This document shows, piece after piece, positions 10,815-22,276 of a stretch of 64,000 nt of DNA. Both the position numbers and the translations under genes were made by a program. Below the pieces are notes generated by a model, which was given only the letters and a program-made list of their open reading frames with translations, was not told where the DNA came from and made no database searches. This stretch comes from Pisolithus tinctorius (lineage: Eukaryota; Basidiomycota; Agaricomycetes; Boletales; Pisolithaceae). The stretch lies in contig JANFAH010000002.1 in the NCBI GenBank assembly GCA_024663395.1, positions 3,968,001-4,032,000 on the forward strand. The letters run 5' to 3'. Numbering within the stretch: the stretch's first letter is position 1; every line of letters begins with the position of its first letter.

Positions 10815-12416
10815 TCATACAAATACAGCGATAGCCCCCTTCTTCTCGTCCATAATCCATTGTCCACCAACAAGCACACTAACATGGATGTGACCGCATC
10901 CGCCCACCGGGCAAGTCCATTCGTAAGAAGCCGAGACAGTAGGGCCAGTCGCCTTCGCCTTGCCTTTCCCTTTTCCTCGGCGACCAGCGCGTGCCTTGCC
11001 GCGGACGCCAGGACGCTGGAAACTTGAGTCGCTATGAAACGAAAGGTGCTGGCTATCCAACGATGGCTCGGATACACTGTTGCGGGACCGTAGACGCGAA
11101 CGTATGGAATTCGTACTTTCGACAGCTATCTTCCCGCTATTCTCTTGGCTCGATGACGGCATAGGTGGTGTTTCTGGGTCCATCCTACGCTTCCCCTTCA
11201 CATCTATAGAAGCATCCACAAGCTCCGGGCCAGCCTCGGACACCGGTTTCATCAGCTTCTTGATGCATTTTCCGTCTAGTAGGTGTCCACAACGCAAACC
11301 CCACAACCTCCGCTGATCCCGGTCATCTCCGACATCGGACGCTCCAAGGAAAAGAGGATCATGGCAATGGGCACATGCAAGAGCGGGATCGGCGTGGCGC
11401 GAACCGTCAGCATTGTTCGGTTCAGGTGAATGAGAATCATCCAAGACGATGATAGAATCTACCGGTGAGGGTGCTGGAGTCGTTGCGAAGTCGTATGTGA
11501 AACCTGGGGAGGGCTTGTTCGGGTGGGTATATTCCGACTTGTAATCGGGTTCCGCTACACGACGGTGATTTCGACGAGCGAAAACGCGCTCCAGTGAATC
11601 TCTAATTTCACCTGTTCGTGGGTAGTCCTCGGTGTCATCAGCGTCGTTCTCAAAATAGACGTCTTCTGCAAAAGCATTCAAGGGGTCCCATCGCATTATG
11701 GTGGGAGTAGATTCCCAAATACCGCGGTGACGCCAAGGCTCTCGAGTGTCATGGCCACGAGAATTCAAAACATGCCTGACGCCCGCCAGCAATGCTCCAC
11801 CAAAGCCCATAGTTGGTGTATGCGAAGAAGGGGGTGCAGCGGCTGGCGCATCCTGGCGTTGCCCATTTTCATGAGGTTGCCGCATGTGTGCCTCAAACGG
11901 GAGGGGCTGCTCATTAGGGATGATGAGTCCAGCAGGTGGTAATAAAGGGTGGCTCTGTCTCATGGATGCAAACCGCCGCGGAATAGGTGGCACAGGAGGT
12001 ATATTGCTTGCTTGTGGAGGAGGAGGAGGAGAGAATATGCGTTCTCTCCGGGCTATATATGCAAGCTTAATAGGATGGTCAAAACTAAGCACATTTTACT
12101 CACCAGACCTGGATCTACTACTGCCAACATACTGAATTTCGTCGTCTTCACTGTCATGAACGAAGATGACCTCTTGGTCGGCTGGCACTGAGCGCCCGTC
12201 TTCTGCTATCCGCCTTCTCTGTCTCGGTGGTGAGGAGCTTGATGCGATAATTTCTGTGTCCAGCAAGTCTACATCTGTGATCTGTGGAGACTGAGCTTCG
12301 CGCTGTTCAAGGATGGCCGGGGGAACACTTGGGATGTCTACGAGCGACATTTGCAGCTGGCTGAGTGGGTTTGATCTTTCGTTGTCGTCCCTCACCGGTT
12401 CGCCCTGCAGTGCCAT
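10815..12416 (-). CDS. RING-like zinc-finger protein, probable E3 ubiquitin ligase, 516 aa
   Basis: Exons 12416-12104 and 12052-10815 with one 51-bp GT-AG intron; the phase closes to 516 aa. The first 100 residues are acidic and disordered (a DSEDDE patch). Then comes a proline-rich stretch, and a C-terminal half with an interrupted RING pattern: CAHC, then WGLRCGHLLDGKC, a basic insertion with KGKGKAKA, and finally WTCPVGGCGHIH. Cys/His spacing is that of a RING with a long insertion before the last pair, followed by a conserved-looking tail ending GAIAVFV. RING proteins of this layout usually act as ubiquitin ligases in nucleus or cytosol; substrate unknown. The basic insertion may be a nuclear signal. 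It is transcribed away from the Tfb2 gene, with an 824-bp shared upstream region. Confidence 0.75.
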
Positions 12417-13240
12417 ATTACATAATCTGCGACCAGACCAAACCAAGCCAAACACGGGCGCTAGGTATAAATTTTGGGCAGCTCGAGCGGTGAAAACTTA
12501 TTCTCTCTTCTTGCCTTCCATCGGTGAGTGGCAGTTTTCCACGCTCGTCGTCTCAAGGATGACTTTATTCTCTTCCCCGTCCTACACGACCATGCCGAGG
12601 AACAGAGCTGTTCGTTCGCAACGAACACGCGTTCTCCGGAACGCATAGTGTACTTGCCAGTGCCATTTTGTCTGAGATTTCTTTCTTTTCTATGCGGATC
12701 TCATGAAGCGATTTTACTGATCACCGTTGTTTTCTTCTTTTCAGGCTTGCTTTGGTTGGTTGTCGAAGGTTGGTAGTCTTTCATGTACCTTTTCGTAGTA
12801 CACCCTACTTCATGATGAAGCGTATTCCGTTTATTCGCAGTTTCCACTCTAGCGCCCTCCGCCTGGAGTACTCCCCCAATGCTAAACGTTTACATTCCCC
12901 CTTGCGTTGTGGAACCCAAAAACATGACCAAGCGTGGGCCGCCTTCGGGTGCGCTGAACGGGAAGCGGGGGTCGGCGCGATGAGGGACAAAGAAAGTTCC
13001 TTCCTTTGGATGTCTGATCCTTGTTGTTTGCTGGGATGATTTAGGCCGTGTGCTAACTCCTTTTTCACCCAGGGTTATCAATTGATGTGAAGATCACAAT
13101 GTAAATTAGGGTAGTAGTGTGTTGTATATATTAGAAAATTGATGTATGCTGTGATAAAGTCGCACAGCATTTCACTATTTTCTGAGTGCTTGCGTGTCAC
13201 CTTGAGGTGCACAAATTTTGAATGTCGACTTGAGTTCTGA
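12417..13240. other. Divergent intergenic region between the RING gene and Tfb2
   Basis: 824 bp separate the two start codons. It contains several short open frames on both strands (for example a plus-strand ATG at 12813 opening a basic stretch) but nothing with family features or consistent splicing. It is most simply a divergent promoter region. Confidence 0.4.
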
Positions 13241-15401
13241 ATGCCCTCCATACAAGCTTTGTCTTCGACGCCCTTGGATATTCCTCATACTGTCCCTGAT
13301 CATGCACTCCTTCCGTTCCTACGTTCGCAATCTCAGAACACCCTGACACGCCTGTACCAGCGCCCTTCATCATGTCTGTCCATTCTTCGGTCAGTCTTGG
13401 ATTTCCGGACGACGGAGGGGCAAGAAACTGAGAGACTCTTGTCGTCGCGTACAGCTTGCTCGGCCCTTTGCAGCGGCAGCTCATTATGAACTTGCTCTGG
13501 CTCGAGAGCGCAATCCCAGTGTCTACTATGGCAGCATGGGTCGTTCCTGACGGCAAAAAGTGCGTTCCTTTGTTTACTTAGGAGTCCATTGTTCAGTGTC
13601 GTATACAAGGCTCTACAACGAAGCCCTATCAGCGGTGGTTGGACTACACATCATCCAGAATTCGACAGTCAAGCTTGCGCTCAACCCGACGTTCAAGTCC
13701 AGCCTGAGGCAGGCTATTACTGGAGGGTTAGTCGTGTTCCGTTACTTTGACTGCCGCTGAAATTCCCTAATGCTCGGCCACAGCGGGACTACGTCTAGTT
13801 TCGGCGTTCCAGCAGAAAAGGATGAAAAACGGCAGCCAGTCGGAATAGACACGCTCGATGCATATGCCCTCGAGAGGTGGGAGGTGAGTATGCCTTTGCA
13901 CGTATCAAAACCGTGCTCGTAACTCCTGGCCCTCTGATTATAGACTATTTTGCATTATATGGTCTCATCGGGACAAGGACAACTTCCAACCAAGCCTTCC
14001 CAAGGCGTTTTGTTTCTTCTTCAGCGCAGCGGCTTGATGCAAACTACCCAGTAAGGTTTTGCACTAACAGTCTGGTGTAAGATGTGTTACTCAAGTCGTT
14101 CAACACAGCGGGTCTGCTCTGCAAATAACCTCAGCAGGATTCCAGTTTCTCCTGCATTCGCCACATGATCAACTGTGGAGTCTGTTACTACAATACTTGC
14201 ACATGGCAGAGGTGAGAAACACACAATCATCAGGTCGAGCCTGTTGAATGAATCATGGGAACAGGAAAGGCAAATGGATCTCGTCGAAGTCCTTAGCTTC
14301 CTCTTCATGCTTTCCACCATGGAACTTGGACGCGTAAGTATCGCTACCCTGTGCCTTCACTCCCATCAAACCTATCATTTTTTCGCCGACAGGAGTACTC
14401 TGCGGATTCATTGAGTGAAACTCAAAAGGCCATGCTAGAAGACCTGCGTGACTACGGTTTAATCTGGCAACGAAAGGTCCGTGATTATGTTGGTCAGCGG
14501 GCGCCGCTCATCGCTGAAGTTTCCCTCAGGGGTCGTCAAAATGCTTCAGTCCTACCCGTTTGGCAACCACCCTCACCTGCCTATCACCACCGTTACCAAC
14601 ATCTTCCACCGCCACCTCGGTGACGACCTCTGGCACTGAGGTCTCTCTGTCGTCGACCGCTGGGCCCCAAGGATTCATAATCTTAGAAACAAATTACCGA
14701 GTTTATGCCTACACTAGTGAACCAAGCCAACTCTTATTTGTTTACCGCCGACTGACTCTTTCGCACGCATTCCAGATAACCCATTGCAAACAGCTGTTTT
14801 GAACCTCTTCATCACGATGAAGTACCGCTTTCCCAACCTGGTAGTCGGAATGTTGACTCGCGAGAGCGTTCGAAAGGCCCTGAGCAATGGCATTACTGCG
14901 GATCAGGTGCGGTTGTCTATGAATATGTTTGTATTAGCGGGCAAATTAATCACAACGGATACCCGGGTCTAGATCATAAGCTATCTTGTGGCTCACGCAC
15001 ACCCTCAGATGCGGAAAAATGTAATTGCTAGCTTCCCCGTTAATTTGTAAATTTGACCGTGTCCCTCCCGATCGCTCGTAGAATCCCTTGTTACCAGTGA
15101 CCGTGCAAGACCAAATCAGGTTATGGGAGCTGGAAAGAAATCGCCTCAAATCGGCAGAAGGTCCGTGGCTACGAAATCCTTGTGACTGTCGCCAGCTTCC
15201 ATTTATCGTGATCCCCGGGTGTGTGCAGGCTTCTTATACAAGGACTTCGCTTCCCAAGCGGATTACGATTATGTGTTGGCGTACGCAAAACAACTCGGCG
15301 TTGTCCTGTGGGAAAACACTACGAAACGGTCATTCTTCGGCACTTTGGAGGGTCACGCGAACATTAGAGGGTTCATTGAGAGGAGATCGGGCGCATCCTG
15401 A
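13241..15401 (+). CDS. TFB2: TFIIH core subunit Tfb2/p52 (GTF2H4 homologue), 483 aa
   Basis: Thirteen exons: 13241-13389, 13455-13559, 13610-13726, 13784-13883, 13944-14050, 14109-14211, 14265-14333, 14393-14476, 14530-14716, 14776-14906, 14973-15020, 15082-15160, 15229-15401. All introns are GT-AG, 50-68 bp, and phases close to 483 aa, the usual size. Diagnostic stretches are [15 protein letters not shown] near the start, [77 protein letters not shown], and the C-terminal domain with LGVVLWEN and [13 protein letters not shown]. Tfb2 anchors the XPB helicase in TFIIH and binds Tfb5 through its C-terminus. It acts in RNA polymerase II initiation and nucleotide excision repair in the nucleus. 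It is an essential host gene with no sign of damage. Confidence 0.96.
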
Positions 15402-15584
15402 CATCCTCACCATGTTCCGTTCCCTCATAAGGTCTTGACCGCAGTATGCGCCTCACATTGTCAACGAGCCAATACCATTTCCGGGCGTGTAGTGTTACAA
15501 CAATGTACTATTAAGGAGGCCATGCGAATCACAAGACCAAAGAGAAAACCCAGTAAAGATATATCAACCAATTCAATCCCTAGA

Positions 15585-17754
15585 TTAAACTCCACCTTCG
15601 TCATCCTGGCGGCAGAGGACGAAGGCACCCTCTAACCCAATCCTGTGCATCTGTACATTATCTCGCCACCTGCCAACGAGGCTCTGCCCATGGACGTAAC
15701 CCTTGAAGATATAGCATCCACTGCTGTCAAATGCCGGTTTGTCCGCCTGATCGGTGATGCAAACATGAAACGCGGGGAAATTGTGAGAGATAAAGATTGA
15801 ACGTACAGGCATCCGAAGCAGGACCACGAGTCCATCCCATCGCCGCACCCTGCCGATATAGGAGTAATATCCCCATGCCTCACCCTGTTTCTCGCCAGTC
15901 TAAGGGGAGGTTATTATACCGCATTATGATCGACTCCTTGTTTTTCACACACACATGCACATACCTCGCCAGTGATTATGATGTCCTGAACACCACTCAA
16001 AGTCTCCTCGATATAGTCCTCGTACTCATCGTCGTCCCCGTGTGAGGTAAATAGCGACTGGCTACGCCAGCCCATGCCATATTCGTTGAGTAACCGCTGG
16101 CATGCTGCGGCGGAGTAGGGCTGCGCGCGATCTGGGCAATATGTTTCGTACCATGTGTCCTTGCCCGTGCTCGGATCAAATATTTTAACGCCATTCTACG
16201 AGAGTAAAGTCGCGATAAGCCAATTCTACGGGGGATGGACCTGATTGCTTACGGCTTCGTGGCGGATGCGGGTGTTTCGGGGCACCCAAGCGTTGAAAAT
16301 ATCTTCACCGCCGAAGCCGCTGGGACAAGGAGGTGCGACGAGAGGTTCACTGAACCTAAGACAGTGGTGCTCTTCAAACCGACACGCCACGCGTTCCTGT
16401 ACCATCGGCACCGTGTTGGGGTGAATACGATTGTCTACCGCGGCATTGATATGAACCTGCGTGTCCGGAATCTGGAGGGGGAGAGAGGATTGAGTTTAAG
16501 CGTATCGGAGATCGGTGGACGCGTACAATCATGCGGCCGCACCAGTTTCCGACGATGGTGCCGAGGGAATATACGATGCCTCTTAAAGGCCGCTCGATGT
16601 CCCAGAGGTCATGGCAGGAGACAAGGCGGAACCATTCCAAATCGAGGGGTTCGCTTGGGCTACGGCCGCGCTCGCGCGGGTTATTAAAGAAGTGGGTGCG
16701 GGTACGGTAATGAAACTCTGCGACGTCTTCTTGGGTGAGGGAAGGACTGGCAATTCCACGAGCGAGCGCTTCTTCTCGCGTTGCAGGAAGATCAACAAGG
16801 CTTGGATGAAGAGGAGCACTGTTTTGGCGAGTCTCGCGACGTACAAGGTAGTTCAGTAACGCAGCAGGAGTGAGTGGTGGCACGGCTAGCTGGAGTTGAT
16901 GTCCGCAATAGTGTATAGTTGAAGCAAGTGTCGTGGGGCCTGAATATCCTGCTGTCACCGTATCGTGCTCTTCACATAACGGGAGATAAAAGTGTGTATC
17001 AGGGGCGAGCAAGGAGGGATACTAAGTTTATACGATGAGGGCGGCGTCTACAAACGAGCAAGGCGTAGGCGCATCACCTGATAGCCTCTGACGAGGAGAG
17101 GGAATACGGAGCTGATGGCCATATTGAACGGCGCTCTACCCTCGCCTCTCACACGTTCTGCGGAATGAGTTTCAGGGAGAATAGTAAGGATAGAAGTAAA
17201 GACTACCAGCCTGGGCTGCTTGTCATCCAGAGAAGCCACAGTGCCAGCGACGTGCCCTCAGGATCAGGGGGACAATCCTCATAATCTATCCGAGGAAGAC
17301 ATCGCAAAGCGACGGCACTCAAGGCCCACTGAGGTAAATTTGCCCATTGACATAAATGCTGTTCATTTCTGCCGTCGTTCTCGAGCATCATGAGGTACGA
17401 CCTCCACAAGGCATCCCTGTCGGGAAAAACGGACACTCTTCCGTGACGGATATATTTCAGGGCGACGAAGCGGAGTCTGAGTTCGTTGGCCAAACAAGAG
17501 GCAGACGTCCAACTTGGAGAGAGCCGACGATCGAGTGCAGCAGCATCGAACTTGTAGCGGAAGATCTCGGAGTAGAGGTGTGGATTGTTCTTGATACACA
17601 GGTGCTCATAGACTGTTCGTGAGGTGAGGAGAAGGGAGACGAGATTGGAGGGTGGACCGAGGAAAGGGTCGACGGCGAGGTAGAAGGCGATTAGGTCGAG
17701 GGCGGGACGGTCATAGGCAAGCCTTTCGAAGGGAGATAGAGGAGACTGAACCAT
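15585..17754 (-). CDS. F-box-like uncharacterised basidiomycete protein, 607 aa
   Basis: Seven exons, minus strand: 17754-17211, 17157-17078, 17021-16527, 16471-16253, 16195-15965, 15899-15807, 15746-15585; total 607 aa. The N-terminus has an F-box-like helix pattern (PALDLIAFYLAVDP, SNLVSLLLTSRTVY). The rest follows a family of large single-copy Agaricomycete proteins of unknown role, with blocks YPSLLAPDTHFYLPL, GNWCGRMI, GVQDIIITGE, RVRRWDGLVVLLRMP and LVGRWRD. It may recruit substrates to an SCF ubiquitin ligase; this is inference from the F-box only. The first intron (17158-17210) keeps frame only with a GC-AG splice pair; the nearby GT would give a stop. Its stop is 183 bp from the end of the convergent Tfb2 gene. 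Confidence 0.8.
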
Positions 17755-20721
17755 GCTGTCAGTTGGGGGGGACGTACACGGTGCCTATTTATCATTTAAA
17801 TGAGGGGCAGTTAGACGGAAGTGATGATCATAATACTTACCGTCAGAGCGTGATCGCCGCGTTTCTTCAACTCGCTCGCATCGCGCCATCTTTTACGGTG
17901 ACGTTGCGGATGTCTGAATCATTACGACAAACGGCTGCCAGCGGACCCACCCCAGCCCGTCCATGGCCCATCCATTATCCACAGAATCCATGCGACCATC
18001 GAGGATCAAATCAACCGCCGGGCTCGCACGACGCAACTTCTCTTCCATGTCCAGACAACAGGAATCCGCTTCGGTCCGGCCGACTCGGCCCCATTTCCAA
18101 CAACGCCGTCCGTCCGTATGGCGGTGCCGCGACTGCCTTTATCGGCCCAACGTTGTCTTGGTATCCACTTCTCGGCCGGATATGGGCAATACGACGCACT
18201 CCATCGTAAAAGAGGAGTTATCGCGATGGACAGATGAAGAAGACCGTCTGCGTTCCACAAGGTTTGACCTATGCTGACACTGCGTGTTGAGTGTGTGTGA
18301 AGAAGATCTCGGCTGCTGTGGTCATTCAAGCTCAAGTTCGTGATTTCATATCGCCTTCATATCCGCGCAACGCCATTCACGCCGCGGTCTAGTCATGTTT
18401 TCTTTTTTTTCTTCCCTCTCGACCTCAAGTATTCCGTTGGTCAAATTTCATCGACCTCAAGCGCTCATCAAATACTCTCACCGTCCAGAGCAACCCGGCT
18501 ACAAGCCCTACAAATGCTCAGTCGCAAGTCGCAACGCCGTGTATGTCCTCCGTCTCCGCCCAGGAGCGATCTGTCCCCGGGTTCCTGAGCGGTTCATCGT
18601 AGTAACTTAGGTTGTTCGTTTACCCTGGCTAGCCCCGGAAAGCGCACTCACTAGGGTAAAACACACCGCGTCACGTTGCGGGATCCGAGATTCAGCGCTC
18701 AGCGAACTTGGCTGTACACTCGTGCCACTAACGCAATTTGCCTCACAAAGATCCAGTGTCCAATGATCCCTCGTCGCCGTCGGAGTCATGGTCCGGACCA
18801 CGTGCGGGTCCATATATACATTGCGGGGAGGGCTCCCGGATTAGGCAGACGCAGGTCACAACAATTAATAGATCCTCATCCATCGCTATCATGGCGTCTA
18901 TCCTGTACAGCACTTGGCGTTCACAGCAAACCCTAGTCCATCGCAATGGTGTAGTCTGAAGGTAAGAAGTTGTGATCGGACGCCCGTCAGAAGCTCCCTC
19001 CTTTTGTTGGACACGACAAACGGACCTGCGCATTTTGACAGAACGCTCCGCGCCAGCATGTATCATACGTGCACATGAAGGCCAGATTTGGGTACACATG
19101 TCAGACCAGGTAATGATAATCTTCTTTGCAGAGGTTCCGCGTCGAAATTGTAATTCATTTCATCGACGCCACCTGTATCACGCATGGCCAGCGGAATCTC
19201 GTCAGTATATCCAGTCATGACGTCTCAGTGGGGCGGAATCGGGCTGCTGCTGCGTGGTATAACGCCTTGCCATAACCCCACGATTGCGATCGGAAAACGA
19301 TGATTAATCTACAGGAACCCTGAACCTAGGAATCAATACAAAGAAGGTGGAGCGTCAACAGTTGTCCGCGGTTTCTGCCCAAGCACCCCCGCACCGATTT
19401 CGATCGCAATTGCCTCTGCGATGCCTCTATTGGATCGGAAGCAACGGGTTCTTTGCTTGAGTACTAAAAACGATCTTTCAGGTGGCCGGTGATCGCTTTC
19501 TCTCGACTACGCCGCCATTCTCTGGCTACGCAGATATAGCCATCAAGCGCTATTACTCCGATAGAGCAGGAGGTCCAATGGCCGAACATGCGGAATCCCT
19601 GTGCTATAGTTCGAAGTACCATTCCAAGATCACCGCCGGGCAGCGCCTTAGGCCCATGGAAGCCATAGCACGACAGGAGACATGGAGGGACACGGCCGCG
19701 CGGATAGTTAGTCGGCAACTTGAAATGTGCCTATGTACCTACGTCAATATCGGGACGCGGGGATCTGTAGTGCCTCGTGACGGTATTTCTTCATTCTCTT
19801 TTGTCAACCCCACTATAGTACTTACTGTTTGGGCGAGGTAGTCGCGTTCCCGCGAAACCCCGAGTCGGCTTTGCCCGCTGGAGGATCCCATCATGGAGCA
19901 GGGCAAGTATGATGTCTGGGGAATTTTCTAGTTGATCTAGCACGCTTCCCTTGTCATTCGACCCATTGAAGGAGAGATATTGAGTCGCGAGGAGACAGCG
20001 CCGTAGCGGACCCCGTTTAGCGAGGTACCGAGGAAGCCTTGACGGGTTCTTGCTTCTGCTTTATCTTGCCGGAGTCGTCGTAGACTTGTTTGGCATGGGC
20101 CGATTAGAACACCAATGGAGCGCAAACTCGTAGAGCACACACAGAAATAAAATGGAGACAGGCTGTCCATATGAAGCATCGCTTTGATTGAATGGCCTGT
20201 TGGATCCTGCTGGATGCTGCAAAGTTAAGTTCACGACTTTAAGAACTTACATACTTGCACACGCAGTTCCGAAGTAACCTTGAAAAAGAGTCCTTGTCAG
20301 TTTCAAATTACCAATCACGCTACCAATGCGTAGTAACGGTGGACGCAATAAGGAGTTCCTCACCTCCGCCAAGAACGCATGGGCGGAGAACTCCGTCATG
20401 AATTTGCGGGTGTTTGCATCACCACAATACAAGGGTTCCCGTCGCCATTGAACCGGAGAATGCATAATGAAAGTGAAAGTGGCATCAAATACACTTTTTG
20501 TTCGCGATCGGTACATGTCTCACATTCACAGCCTTGTACTGATGGCCAAAACATGCGTTACCCTAAATCAAGAACGAAAACAAACGTACACGCGAAATTA
20601 AAGCGACGGATGTATCATAGAAAAGGGTAGGTTATAAAGTCGCGATAAACTGCGGTCGTATAGCATACGAGTGTTCGAGGAAGGGGGAGTGAGGCGTCTT
20701 AAAAAATACGAACCAACATGA
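17755..20721. other. About 3 kb without a supportable gene
   Basis: Both strands hold short open frames but no splice-consistent model. Protein-like fragments include a plus-strand run near 18183-18270 with SRWTDEEDRLRSTRF, and minus-strand runs near 20140-20025 (KQVYDDSGKIKQKQEPVKAS) and 20500-20350. The last is followed by a possible GT-AG intron, about 20348-20266. These could be decayed genes or small orphan genes. CpG is abundant, unlike the repeat-rich part further right, which argues for host rather than old transposon sequence. Confidence 0.35.
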
Positions 20722-21614
20722 TCAAGCAGCCGCATACAACGGAAGCTGCCTGCACGAACGTGAGAGAGGGCGAACGACCCGCGTGCGACCACGCTCAAAT
20801 CGCACTCCTTTGACTTCTTCACAAGGAGAGGAAGTCCTCGAGCCCGATGATGACAACGACGACGACGATGATACGTCTTCGTCAGGTGAACATATGTCGG
20901 ACCGATCATGCGTAGGAAGCAGCCAGTTGTCATACCATCGGCCTAAGAAGACCTTGATGTCCGTCGTGAGGCCGAGGTACTCGACATTCTGCGTGAGGCC
21001 CTCCCAGTCAACGACTCCTTCGTTCAGACAAGTCTCGATGAGGTCTGCTTTTCCAAAGTATATCCAGTGGACGAGAAGGTGTATTGAACGAGGATCGGGA
21101 ACGGGGAGGAGAAGAACGGGGCGAGAGGAAGGTAGGAGATGTGGCTGGAGACAACCCGACGTTCGGGATGTGGACGGCGAGGATGCCGATGGATCTGGTT
21201 TCACCAGGTCGAGGTACGAGTACCCGCCGAAGAGGCCCCCCAGGAGCGACGACTTGGCACACAAATAGTCCATGTGCAACTGCGCATACTACCGTGTCAG
21301 CGTCAAGTTCTTTATGTGAAGGAAGGAGAGTACGTACTTGGAGTGTAAGATGGGAAGTGACGTGACTCGGATCAGCTGCATGATGACGAGGTGATAGCCG
21401 AGGGTGGCCGAAGGGTACAACTGCAGGTGAGCCTTGGTAAGGAGAAATGATGGGGGCACGTCGAATGAGGGGCCGTACCTATGGTACAATCGGCTGTTTC
21501 TGGTTTGTTCCAGTAGAGGGGAGCAAGACTGTGGAGCTGCTGTGCGATATACTCTCGAGGGACATCGGCGAGGGGGGAGGGGTGGGGTGTGAAGCACTTG
21601 GGTGACGCCATCAT
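20722..21614 (-). CDS. BTB-like uncharacterised basidiomycete protein, 262 aa
   Basis: Exons 21614-21479, 21432-21338, 21279-20722; two GT-AG introns (46 and 58 bp), phases close to 262 aa. It starts with a conserved-looking segment (PREYIAQQLHSLAPLYWNKP, ADCTI). The second exon leads into LHMDYLCAKSSLLGGLF, and the third holds SIHLLVHWIYFGKADLIE and GLTQNVEYLGLTTDIKVFL. This order (first strand with D-C-T-I, a hydrophobic helix that ends in LF, then a VHWIYFG turn) is that of fungal BTB/POZ-like proteins. The C-terminal 70 residues are acidic, serine-rich and then basic. The role is unknown; BTB folds mediate dimerisation or Cul3 binding. It lies just left of the start of the repeat-rich region. 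Confidence 0.72.
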
Positions 21615-21679
21615 GTTAGGCAGGCGAAAAGGTGACTATGGAGTGGTGCGACCACGAACGGGGCGGATGAGTTGGGGCC

Positions 21680-22034
21680 TTTTTAATCCCTTCCGCAGAT
21701 CTTGCGACCGGTCGCAGTCTAAACGTTTCTCAACGTCACGGTTATATAAGCCCTGCATGTCTCACTCGACACAAGCTCAAAGTCACCAAGGTGAGATCTG
21801 AAACCACCCAAGCCAATCTCAGCTGATCTGAACGTGACCGAGAAACATTTAGACTGCGACTGGTCGCAAGATTTGCGGAAGGGATTAAAAAGGGAGAGAT
21901 CTCAAGAGTCGACGTCACGGTTACATAAGCCCCGCATGTCTCACTCGACACAAGCTCGAAGTCACCAAGGTGAGATCTGAAACCACCCATCAGCCAATCT
22001 CAGCCAATCTGAACGTGACCGACTCTTGAGATCT
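21680..22034. repeat. Two consecutive palindromic units sharing a ~108-bp core
   Basis: Unit 1 has 52-base inverted arms at 21680-21731 and 21840-21891 (left arm has TTAATCCCTTCCGCAGATCT, right arm is its near-complement). These flank a core at 21732-21839. Unit 2 has 15-base arms AGATCTCAAGAGTCG / CGACTCTTGAGATCT at 21897-21911 and 22020-22034 around a nearly identical core (21912-22019). Each core itself opens with ACGTCACGGTTA and closes with GAACGTGACCG, another inverted pair, and contains TATATAAG (unit 1) or ACATAAG (unit 2). A weaker third relative of the core is visible near 22120-22190. There is no coding capacity. Confidence 0.8.
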
Positions 22035-22276
22035 GTCCGCGCATTGTACAGTCATACTGTATCTGTAAAGTGACACCGGAAAATATATCACCTGCAGTGG
22101 TCAGGCACACTTTCCTGTTATACAACTCCGAATGTCTCGTATTTCACCTTGCTCGATCTGAGACTGCCCAAGCCAATCTCATTGTGCAGTAAACAAATCT
22201 CTCAATAATTCATGCCACCGACCGACCCAGGGTCACCTTCACATCCTTATCGCCCCAAGTCTCCCCAGCTGTCCTA

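Noticed and set aside
18183..18270. Myb/SANT-like start (SRWTDEEDRLRS)
   Set aside because: The stretch stops after about 15 residues and no following exon carries the rest of a Myb repeat.
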